This document shows positions 7,495-15,007 of a stretch of DNA of 28,551 nucleotides, piece after piece. This DNA comes from DATKKM01 sp036741795 (GTDB lineage Bacteria; Chloroflexota; Dehalococcoidia; SM23-28-2; RBG-16-64-32), in the NCBI GenBank assembly GCA_036741795.1, contig DAINRO010000028.1, forward strand, positions 1 to 28,551, written 5' to 3'. Each line of letters starts with the position of its first letter. Within the stretch, counting starts at the first letter, position 1. A program made the translations under genes and the position numbers. Below the pieces are notes generated by a model. That model saw nothing but the letters and a program-made list of their open reading frames with translations. It did not search any database and had not been told where the DNA came from.

Positions 7495-8545
7495 CAACAG
7501 CGCACGCGGCGTCCTCCACAAATATCGCGATCGTCTTCCCATTAACGAGAGCACCCCGCTGATTTCCCTCGGCGAAGGTGACACCCCCCTGGTTAAATCT
7601 CGCCGCCTGATCGAGCGTGTCGGGTGTAAAGAACTCTATTTCAAGCTGGAGATGTGCAATCCGACCGGCTCCTTCAAGGACCGCGGGATGGTTGTTGCCG
7701 TCGCCAAAGCCGCCGAGTCAGGCGCCACCAAAGTGCTCTGCGCCTCCACCGGGAACACCAGCGCGTCAGCCGCCGCTTACGCGGCGCACCTTGGTCTCGA
7801 GGCGTATGTTCTCGTGCCCCACGGGAACATCGCCCAGGGGAAACTCGCCCAGGCAGTTGCACACGGCGCGAAGATCCTCGCCGTCCGTGGGAACTTCGAC
7901 CAGGCGCTGGACGTCGCCCGCCAGGTCAGCGAGAACCACCCGGTCGCGCTCGTCAATTCGATTAACCCGCACCGCATCGAGGGTCAGAAGACCGCCGCAT
8001 TCGAGATCACCGACGCGCTCGGCGACGCACCGGACATGCTTTTCTTGCCTGTCGGCAATGCTGGAAACATTACCGCCTACTGGCGAGGTTTCGTGGAGTA
8101 TTACCGGTCGGAAGACGCAACTCGCAAGCCCCGGATGATGGGTTGGCAGGCTGCCGGCGCCGCACCCATCGTCCTCGGCGCACCAGTCGAGAACCCCCAA
8201 ACGGTCGCCTCCGCCATCCGCATCGGCAACCCGGCATCCTGGCGCTTTGCCGAGGCGGCACGCGACGAGTCCGGCGGTGCCATCGACTCCGTCACCGATG
8301 ATGAAATTCTGGACGCCTACCGCCTGCTCGCTCAGGAAGAGGGCATCTTCTGCGAACCCGCCTCCGCAGCCAGCCTCGCCGGCCTCCTCAAGCACCTCTC
8401 TACGGAGGAGGTTGCGGACGAGATCATCGTCTGCGTTATCACCGGCCACGGTCTGAAGGACCCGGACACCGCCCTTTCCATCAAGGCAGAGACCATTGAG
8501 GTGGATGCCGAGCTTGGCGCAGTCGAGGCGTCGATGGGGTTGTAG
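7472..8545 (+). CDS. thrC: Threonine synthase
   Basis: A fold-type II PLP enzyme converting O-phosphohomoserine to threonine. The 357-residue length matches the short bacterial class. Key features are LGEGDTPLVKSRRL, the PLP lysine in NPTGSFKDRG (Lys69), CASTGNTSASAAAYAA (substrate-binding loop), INPHRIEGQKTAAFEI and the phosphate-binding LPVGNAGN. The GTG at 7472 lies within the coiled-coil gene, with AAGGA 11 bases upstream; a second in-frame GTG at 7487 is an alternative. With hom it forms the homoserine-to-threonine branch; a homoserine kinase is not in the window. Confidence 0.96.
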   Translation: MNSTPVTDNSARGVLHKYRDRLPINESTPLISLGEGDTPLVKSRRLIERVGCKELYFKLEMCNPTGSFKDRGMVVAVAKAAESGATKVLCASTGNTSASAAAYAAHLGLEAYVLVPHGNIAQGKLAQAVAHGAKILAVRGNFDQALDVARQVSENHPVALVNSINPHRIEGQKTAAFEITDALGDAPDMLFLPVGNAGNITAYWRGFVEYYRSEDATRKPRMMGWQAAGAAPIVLGAPVENPQTVASAIRIGNPASWRFAEAARDESGGAIDSVTDDEILDAYRLLAQEEGIFCEPASAASLAGLLKHLSTEEVADEIIVCVITGHGLKDPDTALSIKAETIEVDAELGAVEASMGL

Positions 8546-8660
8546 CCAGCGCCGCGTTGTTAAACACCGTGCCATTCGTCACTCAGAACCGGGTGTCCTG
8601 TAGACGACAGCCCTTCGTTGTAAGATAGGCGCGCGCTAAGGAGCACTTAAGGAGACCACG

Positions 8661-9836
8661 ATGGACTATAGATTCACAGACGAGCAGGAAGCATTCAGGA
8701 CGGAGATCCGCACCTTCCTCAAGCAGGAGCTGACGGCGGACCTGGAGCAAGGTGAGGAGGCTGGAAGCGACGACGAATTCGAGTTCCAGCGGAAGTTCCA
8801 GAAAAAGTTGGCTGCGAATGGGTGGCTGGTCCCGCACTGGCCGAGCCAGTACGGCGGCCGCGACATGGTAATCATGGACCAGGTGATCCTGAAGGAGGAG
8901 TTGGCCTACTCCCGGGCGCCACTCACGGAATTCTTCGGAATCAACATGATTGGCCCGGTGCTGATGATGTACGGCACCGAGGAGCAGAAGAAGCAGCACC
9001 TGCCGGGAATCGCCTCGGCGGAAGTTATGTGGTCCCAGGGATATTCGGAGCCGGGCTCCGGTTCGGACCTCGCGTCGTTGCAGACCCGGGCCGTCCGCGA
9101 CGGCGATGACTACGTGATTAACGGGCAGAAGATCTGGAACACGAACGCCCACCGCGCGGACTGGATGTTCTTCCTGGCGCGCACGGATCCTGAGGCGCCG
9201 AAGCACAAGGGGATCACGTTCTTCCTGACCCCGACAAGCGCCCCCGGATATAGCACTCGCCCGCTCATCAACCTGGCGGGCACACACATCTTCAACGAGA
9301 CCTTCTTCGAGGATATGCGCGTTCCCGCCAGCAATATCGTCGGCGAGGAGAACCGCGGCTGGTACGTCGGCGCCGCTCTGCTCGACTTCGAGCGCAGCGG
9401 GATCGGTAACTCCGCGCTGGCCCGGCGCAGCGTCGACGACCTCGTCACCTACGTCCGCCAGGCGGGCAACGGCCACTCCAACGGCGCTGAGCGGGATGCG
9501 CTGCGCCACCATCTTGCCGACCTGGTGATCGAGACGGAGGTGGGCCGGTACCTGAGCTACCGTGTTGCTTCGATGCAGGCCCGTGGTGAAGTGCCGAACG
9601 CCGAGGCTTCGATGACGAAGGTGTTCACGTCGGAGGTGGCACACCGGGTGTACAACGCGGGCGTGAAGGCGCTGGGAATGTACGGGCCGCTGCGGCCGGA
9701 AACCGGGGTGGCGAAGATGAAGGGGACGTTCGGGATGAATTACATGATCTCGCTGGGCGGAATGATCGCTGGTGGGACCAGCGAGATCCAGCGGAACATC
9801 ATCGCGCAGCGGGGACTGGGGCTGCAGAGAGGCTGA
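8661..9836 (+). CDS. Acyl-CoA dehydrogenase family protein
   Basis: An FAD flavoenzyme of 391 residues that would introduce an alpha-beta double bond in an acyl-CoA. The N-terminal helical domain starts MDYRFTDEQEAFRTEIRTFL; the middle beta domain carries WSQGYSEPGSGSDLASLQT and GQKIWNTNAH (FAD and substrate contacts); the C-terminal helical domain ends GGTSEIQRNIIAQRGLGL. At the position of the catalytic Glu of medium-chain acyl-CoA dehydrogenase (the E of YEGTSQ) this protein has Gly371. The base may therefore be elsewhere, as in the isovaleryl/long-chain types, or the substrate is atypical (steroid-like, dicarboxyl or aromatic acyl-CoA). AAGGAG precedes the ATG. A stand-alone gene with no electron-transfer flavoprotein genes nearby. 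Confidence 0.92.
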   Translation: MDYRFTDEQEAFRTEIRTFLKQELTADLEQGEEAGSDDEFEFQRKFQKKLAANGWLVPHWPSQYGGRDMVIMDQVILKEELAYSRAPLTEFFGINMIGPVLMMYGTEEQKKQHLPGIASAEVMWSQGYSEPGSGSDLASLQTRAVRDGDDYVINGQKIWNTNAHRADWMFFLARTDPEAPKHKGITFFLTPTSAPGYSTRPLINLAGTHIFNETFFEDMRVPASNIVGEENRGWYVGAALLDFERSGIGNSALARRSVDDLVTYVRQAGNGHSNGAERDALRHHLADLVIETEVGRYLSYRVASMQARGEVPNAEASMTKVFTSEVAHRVYNAGVKALGMYGPLRPETGVAKMKGTFGMNYMISLGGMIAGGTSEIQRNIIAQRGLGLQRG

Positions 9837-9864
9837 GGCGGAAGTGAGAAGTCAGGCCGCGATC

Positions 9865-9878
9865 TAACCGAGCGGTTA
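9865..9878 (+). promoter_or_regulatory. Perfect palindrome upstream of the serine hydrolase gene, operator candidate
   Basis: TAACCG-AG-CGGTTA is a 6-bp inverted repeat with a 2-base centre, 26 bases before the ATG at 9905. A -10-like TACACT occurs at 9890-9895, which would place the palindrome over the -35 region, but a Shine-Dalgarno GGAGG lies immediately after that box (9896-9900), so the promoter position is unclear. Confidence 0.35.
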
Positions 9879-9904
9879 CAAGAACGCCGTACACTGGAGG
9901 AACT

Positions 9905-11365
9905 ATGCGGAGAGTCGCGGCGTTCCTCGTGGTTGTCGTCTTGGCGTTGGCCGTAACGCCGTCCTCCAGCCCGAAGAGTGCCGACGCCGCGCACGACTTC
10001 TCGTCAATCGGGGCTATGGTCCAGGCGGAGGTCGATGGTGGAAACTTCCCCGGAGCCTCGATGCTCGTCGTGAAGGACGGTCAGCCTGTTTACGAGCAAC
10101 ACTTCGGGACATTCGGGCCGACGACGCAGATCCCAATCGCCTCGGCGAGCAAGTGGGTAAGCGGGGCGGTGATCATGAGCCTGGTGGACGACGGGTTGAT
10201 CTCGCTGGATGACACCGTGGCGGAGTGGTTGCCGGGATGGACCGGGCAGAAAGGGTCGATCACAGTCCGGCAGTTGTTCTCGCACACCTCCGGACTGCCG
10301 GCGGACCATTCTTGCCTTGGGCAGTCGGGCATCACGCTGGCGCAGTGCGTGGACCAGATTGCGACGTTGAACCTGTTGGCGCCGCCGGGGACGATGTTCT
10401 GGTACGGAGGAACATCGATGCAGGTGCCAGGCCGGATCGCGGAGGTGGCCTCGGGGAAGACGTGGGCACAGTTGTTTGCGGACCAGATTGGAACTCCCCT
10501 GGGGATGAGCTCGACGTTCTACTGGCCGATCCTGAACCCGCAGATCGGCGGAGGCGTACTTTCCACGGTCAGCGATTACGGGAAGTTGCTGCAGGCGATG
10601 CAACAAGACGGCATCTTTGGCTCGCAGCAGGTCTTGAGTGCAACGTCCGTGGAGGCAATGGAAGAGGATCAGACCGGCGGCGTGCCGATCTGGTACTCGC
10701 CCCACTTCGACGATACGCGCTACGGAGTGGGGGTGTGGCGGGATATCGTGGGGCCCGGAGGCGAGGCGGTGCAGGTGAGCAGCCAGGGCAAGTTCGCGAT
10801 GTCGCCATGGCTGGACCGCGAACGGCGATACTATGCGATTTTCTTCGTCCAGGATGACTTCCTGGAGTTGTACTCGTTCGTCGAGGGGTTGCAGGCTGAA
10901 GTGCGGGGGATCATCGACGGGCATGACACAGACGGCGATGGGCAGGCGGACGGGATCGACCTGGATGACGACGGCGATGCTCAGGCCGATGGCGTGGACG
11001 GGTGCGCCTCGACGCCGACGTCTTGGACGACGCCGAGCGGGGACCTGGATTGCGACGGATTCCCGAGCACAGTAACGGCTTCCGGAAGAGGCGCTGAGAC
11101 GGTCGTGGGGAGTGACGCGGTGGAGGCGTGCCCGGCGACGGTCACTCCCAACGACGAGGTGGTGGACGCTTGGCCGCCAGACCTGAACGATACCCAGGGA
11201 GCGAACCTGTCGGATGTCTCGCTAATGGGTTCGGCGTATAACAAATCCGCCGGACGGCCCGGATACGACGTTCGAAAGGATTTGAACGCGAACAACGTTG
11301 TGAATCTGAGCGATATCTCGTCGATGAGTCCCTTCTACAACAAAGCGTGTTCGCCTCCAGGTTGA
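9905..11365 (+). CDS. Secreted beta-lactamase-fold serine hydrolase with C-terminal dockerin-like module
   Basis: This 486-residue protein has a signal peptide (residues 1-28, ending SADAAHD) and a class C beta-lactamase/esterase fold (about 35-340). The nucleophile motif SxxK is SASK at 80-83 and the second catalytic element is Tyr167 in WYGGTS, where YxN is more usual. The third KTG-type motif is not clearly present; QGKF near residue 295 lies in its place. It is more likely an esterase or peptidase than a beta-lactamase. Residues 341-360 form a calcium-type DTDGDG/DDDGD linker. The end (11171 on) has the F-hand pair DLNDTQGANLSD and DLNANNVVNLSD closing with YNKACSPPG. GGAGG lies 4 bases before the ATG. 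First gene of the seven-gene array. Confidence 0.9.
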   Translation: MRRVAAFLVVVVLALAVTPSSSPKSADAAHDFSSIGAMVQAEVDGGNFPGASMLVVKDGQPVYEQHFGTFGPTTQIPIASASKWVSGAVIMSLVDDGLISLDDTVAEWLPGWTGQKGSITVRQLFSHTSGLPADHSCLGQSGITLAQCVDQIATLNLLAPPGTMFWYGGTSMQVPGRIAEVASGKTWAQLFADQIGTPLGMSSTFYWPILNPQIGGGVLSTVSDYGKLLQAMQQDGIFGSQQVLSATSVEAMEEDQTGGVPIWYSPHFDDTRYGVGVWRDIVGPGGEAVQVSSQGKFAMSPWLDRERRYYAIFFVQDDFLELYSFVEGLQAEVRGIIDGHDTDGDGQADGIDLDDDGDAQADGVDGCASTPTSWTTPSGDLDCDGFPSTVTASGRGAETVVGSDAVEACPATVTPNDEVVDAWPPDLNDTQGANLSDVSLMGSAYNKSAGRPGYDVRKDLNANNVVNLSDISSMSPFYNKACSPPG

Positions 11366-11391
11366 TCAGTGCCCTGGGGGGAAATCCCACA

Positions 11392-11419
11392 TTGACACGC
11401 GTGCGCGCGTAAATATAAT
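11392..11419 (+). promoter_or_regulatory. Consensus SigA promoter of the triple-cohesin-like gene
   Basis: Perfect TTGACA (11392-11397) and perfect TATAAT (11414-11419) are spaced by 16 bases. The expected start is near 11426, leaving a leader of about 36 bases with GAGGGGG before the GTG start. It is the strongest promoter sequence in the window. Confidence 0.85.
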
Positions 11420-11461
11420 GGTGGCGAGCCTGGGCCGTTCACCCAGTTGAGGGGGTAATGC

Positions 11462-14400
11462 GTGCGCACAATTCTGGGCCTTTCCGCATTGATTGGCGCC
11501 GTTTTCGTCGTTATCAGCGCAGGCTCGGCTGACGCCACCGGAGGTACCACGGAGAGGATCAGCATGATCTCCGAATTCCAGGGAGGTGCCTCGAGCTCTG
11601 CCGGGACCGGACTCAGCGCGGATGGAAGGTACGTCGTGTTCTCTTCAGGGGCGAACTTCTACGTTCCCGGTGACACGAACGGCGCAACAGACATCTTCTT
11701 GCGCGACCGGCAAACCGGGGCGACTGAAATACTAAGCCTCAATACCGCGGGCCAACAGGGCAATAGCAACAGCTGGCTCTCAAGCTCGGTAGCCATGAGC
11801 GCCGACGGTAGGTTCGTCGCGTTTCATTCGAACTCCACGAACCTCGTCCCTAACGATACCAACGGGGAGGAGGACATCTTCGTCAGAGACCGCCTTCTGG
11901 GATACACGGAACGCGTCAATGTCTACAACAACGGCGCCCAGGTTGGGATGTTTACCGAGAGTCACGTGTCCAGCATGAGCGCGGATGGCAGGTTCGTGGC
12001 GTTCTCGACGACAGCAAACCTGGATCCGACTGACCAGAACGGTTACCAGGACGCATACGTGCGCGATCGGCTGCTCGGAATCAGCAAACGAGTTAGCGGC
12101 AGCCCCGGGGGAAGTCCCCAGAGCCAGACCAGTGGCCACGACCCAAAGATCAGCGCCGATGGCCGGTTCGTTAGTTTCTTCTCATACAACGTTCTGCTGC
12201 CAAACGACTTGAATTATGCCCCTGATGTCTACGTCTACGATCTGCAAACGGGCGCCCTGGCACTCGTGAGCGCGAAAGCAGATGGCAGTTCCGGCAATGG
12301 TGGAGCAGATGGACATGGCGGTTCGCTCAGTACAGACGGGCGCTACATCGCGTTCCGGTCTGCGGCTTCGGACCTCGTCGCCGGTGACACGAATGGCTTC
12401 CCCGACATCTTCGTCCGGGACCGTGACACTGATGCCGACTTAGTGTTCGACGAACCGGGCGAGGTTTCTGTCGAACTCGTCACCGTCGATTCCAGTCAAA
12501 ATCAAGCAACCGATTTTAATGCCCACCATGCGATCAGCGACGATGGAATGTACGTCACGTTTGCCTCATCCGCTTCTAATTTGGTTGCGGGGGACACAAA
12601 CGGTAAATCAGACATCTTCCTGCGTGACCGGCTGACAGGGGAAACGTTGCGCGTGAGCGTGTCAAGCTCGGGGGACCAGGCAAATGACGGAAGCCAGTTC
12701 CCGGAGATAAGCGGAGACGGGAGCGTAGTAGGGTTCTTCTCGTATGCCTCGAACCTCGTACCCGGTATAGCCCAGGGTGACATCTACGTACATAGCTTTG
12801 CCGGTGCCGGCGCGACTCCGGCCCCTACCACCCCATACACGCCGACACCTGGGGTGACACCGGTTCCGACGCCTTCCCCGATCTTGACGCCGACGCCGAT
12901 CCCGCCCGGACCGCCCGTGTATGCATCAGTGGATACCGACTCAAGCGGAAACACCGCCGCAGCGCTCGGCGCCATCGACTTGTGCCGAACGGTCACACTC
13001 GGCTCGACGTTCACGGTGGACGTCGTCGTCGAGGATGCCCCGCCGCTCAAAGACGTCATTCTGAACCTTCTTTACAGCCCATCTGTCCTTAGAGTGACGG
13101 GGCTGGACTACGCGCTGAAGCTGGCGTCCGGGGGCTCGAATCTGCTGCCTGTATACGACGGAATGCCCGACAGTGACGGAAATTTCCTTGTCGGTGTGTT
13201 CGACATGGGGAACGTGCCCGAGAGCGGCGATGGCGTGGTGCTGAGGTTCACGATGCAGGCCGTGGGGAACGGTCTGAGCGCGATAGACCTGAACGACACA
13301 ACCGGGGCGGACGCCGATGGTGTAATCGACGTGACGGGCTGGGAAGGCGTGGCCATACCCTACCCGAACGTCATCCAGGCGGACGGCCAGGTCGCGGTCG
13401 GGCAGGCATGCGCGGGCGCGACGACAACCCCCGGTCCGCCGACTCCGACGCCTACACCCACGCCGACGCCGCCATCTGAGTTGGAAGTCGCAATCGACGC
13501 AGACCCATCAGGGAATGAGGCCACCACTCTCGGCCCCCTGGACTCTTGCAGATCCGTTCAGTTGGGCGAGTCTTTCGAGGTTGACGTCGTCGTGCGTGAC
13601 CTCGCGGAGCCGGGCCTGGGGGGGTTCGGGTTCGACGTCGTCTACGATCCGGCGCTCCTGAAGGTCACTGCTTACAACCCAACCTTTATTGTCGCTACGA
13701 ATACACCCTTCGTCCCATTCGACATCACCGATGACGTTCCTGACACTGATGGCGACTTTAGGGTCGATTATCTGGATCTAAGCGGCGGTGCTGGCGAAGA
13801 AGGCGCCGGGGTACTGATTCGGATAACGTTCGAAGCGATTGGGGCGGGTATTTCGGTTCTGGACCTCACCGACATCGCCGCGAACGGTGGGATACTCGTC
13901 ATGACGCCGACTGGCGATGCGTACGAGCTTGCCTATGTCCGCGACGGCCAGGTCGCGGTTGGGCAGTCCTGCGGCGGAGCGACCACAACCCCTGGTCCGA
14001 CGACGCCCACACCCACTCCAACGCCGACGCCGACACCCACTCCAACGCCAACACCTACGCCCACACCCACTCCCACGCCGACGCCGATGCCCACGCCCAC
14101 ACCTACGCCGATGCCCACGCCCACACCTACGCCGACGCCGGTTCCAACTGCTCCGTCGGAAATAGAGGTGGCGATCGACGCTGATGCATCAGGGAATGGG
14201 GCTACCAGTCTTGGAACGCTGGACTCTTGCCGGTCCGTCGAGTTGGGTCAGTCCTTTACCGTTGACGTCGTCGTGCCCAACCTCGGAGAGCCTGGCCTGT
14301 TTGGGTTTGGCTTTAATATCGTTTACAGTCCAGCTCACCTCAGGGTGACCGCTTTCGACACGGCTTTTATGATCGCGGCTAACCCGCCCTATATTCCGGC

Positions 14401-14965
14401 GCACTTCGGTGACACGGTTCCGGACGTTGATGGCGATTTCAGAGTGGATCACGTTGACCTGGGAGGTATTGACGGTGAGGCAGGATCGGGGGTCTTGATC
14501 CGGGTGACGCTCGAGGCTATCGGCGAGGGCGGTTCGGTGCTGGACCTGGGCGACACGACGGCGAATGGCCAGGTGCTCATCGTAGGCTCGGATGGCGAGT
14601 TGTTCCCCCTGTCCCTTATTCGTGACGGCGAGGTCGTCGTTGGCGGTCCGTGTCCGGGCCTTCTCGTCGACAGCGACGGGGATGGGTTCAAGGACACTCG
14701 GGAAGACTGGGTTGAGACCTCGGTGACGCGCAGCTGCCCAGTAACTACGGCGCCAAACGATGAGGTCGTTGACGCGTGGCCGCCGGACTACAACGACAGC
14801 CAAACGGTGAACCTGTCCGATCTTTCCGCGATGAGTGTGCCCTACAACAAATCGGCCGGCCAGGCGGGATACGAAGCGCGCAAGGACTTGAACGCAAGTG
14901 GTAGCGTCAACCTCGCAGACATCTCATTGATGAGTTCTGCGTACAATCGATCGTGCGCGCCGTAA
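11462..14965 (+). CDS. Secreted seven-bladed propeller with three cohesin-like domains and a dockerin-like end (candidate scaffoldin)
   Basis: The GTG start has GAGGGGG 6 bases upstream; an ATG at 11458 is out of frame. The 1167-residue product has a signal peptide (1-26). Seven PD40/TolB-like repeats (about 30-445) of the form SADGRFVAF...DTNGxxDIFVRDR should close a seven-bladed beta-propeller. Thr-Pro linkers separate three cohesin-like domains at about 486-651, 674-839 and 900-1065. Each begins D(T/A)D.SGN, carries an LG..F.VDVVV strand and a (L/V)YSP..L(R/K)VT turn, and ends at a single Cys (GQAC, GQSC, GGPC). After DSDGDG comes a dockerin-like F-hand pair (about 1106-1167) ending YNRSCAP. 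It could hold several dockerin partners while itself docking. Binding is inferred from motifs only. Confidence 0.88.
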   Translation: MRTILGLSALIGAVFVVISAGSADATGGTTERISMISEFQGGASSSAGTGLSADGRYVVFSSGANFYVPGDTNGATDIFLRDRQTGATEILSLNTAGQQGNSNSWLSSSVAMSADGRFVAFHSNSTNLVPNDTNGEEDIFVRDRLLGYTERVNVYNNGAQVGMFTESHVSSMSADGRFVAFSTTANLDPTDQNGYQDAYVRDRLLGISKRVSGSPGGSPQSQTSGHDPKISADGRFVSFFSYNVLLPNDLNYAPDVYVYDLQTGALALVSAKADGSSGNGGADGHGGSLSTDGRYIAFRSAASDLVAGDTNGFPDIFVRDRDTDADLVFDEPGEVSVELVTVDSSQNQATDFNAHHAISDDGMYVTFASSASNLVAGDTNGKSDIFLRDRLTGETLRVSVSSSGDQANDGSQFPEISGDGSVVGFFSYASNLVPGIAQGDIYVHSFAGAGATPAPTTPYTPTPGVTPVPTPSPILTPTPIPPGPPVYASVDTDSSGNTAAALGAIDLCRTVTLGSTFTVDVVVEDAPPLKDVILNLLYSPSVLRVTGLDYALKLASGGSNLLPVYDGMPDSDGNFLVGVFDMGNVPESGDGVVLRFTMQAVGNGLSAIDLNDTTGADADGVIDVTGWEGVAIPYPNVIQADGQVAVGQACAGATTTPGPPTPTPTPTPTPPSELEVAIDADPSGNEATTLGPLDSCRSVQLGESFEVDVVVRDLAEPGLGGFGFDVVYDPALLKVTAYNPTFIVATNTPFVPFDITDDVPDTDGDFRVDYLDLSGGAGEEGAGVLIRITFEAIGAGISVLDLTDIAANGGILVMTPTGDAYELAYVRDGQVAVGQSCGGATTTPGPTTPTPTPTPTPTPTPTPTPTPTPTPTPTPMPTPTPTPMPTPTPTPTPVPTAPSEIEVAIDADASGNGATSLGTLDSCRSVELGQSFTVDVVVPNLGEPGLFGFGFNIVYSPAHLRVTAFDTAFMIAANPPYIPAHFGDTVPDVDGDFRVDHVDLGGIDGEAGSGVLIRVTLEAIGEGGSVLDLGDTTANGQVLIVGSDGELFPLSLIRDGEVVVGGPCPGLLVDSDGDGFKDTREDWVETSVTRSCPVTTAPNDEVVDAWPPDYNDSQTVNLSDLSAMSVPYNKSAGQAGYEARKDLNASGSVNLADISLMSSAYNRSCAP
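12916..14660 (+). repeat. Three tandem cohesin-like domain repeats
   Basis: Copies at about 12916-13415, 13484-13980 and 14168-14660. The second and third are closest, sharing DSCRSV.LG.SF.VDVVV and P.TPF-style loops followed by VPD.DGDFRVD; the first is more divergent. The paired Cys (DSC near the start, GQSC-like at the end) could close each module with a disulfide. Confidence 0.75.
14001..14151 (+). repeat. Hexanucleotide-type (Thr-Pro)n repeat in the inter-cohesin linker
   Basis: About 150 bases of near-perfect CCNACN units encode alternating Thr-Pro with occasional Met-Pro. Gain or loss of 6-base units would keep the frame and only change spacing between cohesin-like domains 2 and 3. 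A much shorter version occurs between domains 1 and 2 (13436-13470). Confidence 0.9.
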
Positions 14966-15007
14966 GCCGCTAGGCTGGCACCCAGGGTGGGACTGGTTCC
15001 GCGTAGA

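Noticed and set aside
8583..9644. 353-residue minus-strand frame opposite the acyl-CoA dehydrogenase gene
   Set aside because: The plus strand has an unmistakable acyl-CoA dehydrogenase; the antisense frame is open only because of GC-rich codon bias, and its product resembles nothing.
10225..10857. 210-residue plus-strand frame within the serine hydrolase gene
   Set aside because: Arg/Gly/Ala-rich product in a shifted frame of a gene whose own frame carries clear catalytic motifs and a signal peptide.
9905..11365. Antibiotic-resistance beta-lactamase
   Set aside because: Only the SxxK motif is canonical; the YxN and KTG motifs are altered, and the protein is a multidomain exported member of the array.
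13933..14124. Minus-strand frame encoding alternating Gly-Val
   Set aside because: It is the reverse image of the Thr-Pro hexanucleotide repeat in the linker of the plus-strand gene, with no start signal of its own.
14001..14151. Possible CRISPR array or minisatellite
   Set aside because: The repeat unit is 6 bases with no spacers and lies in frame within a gene as a Thr-Pro linker.
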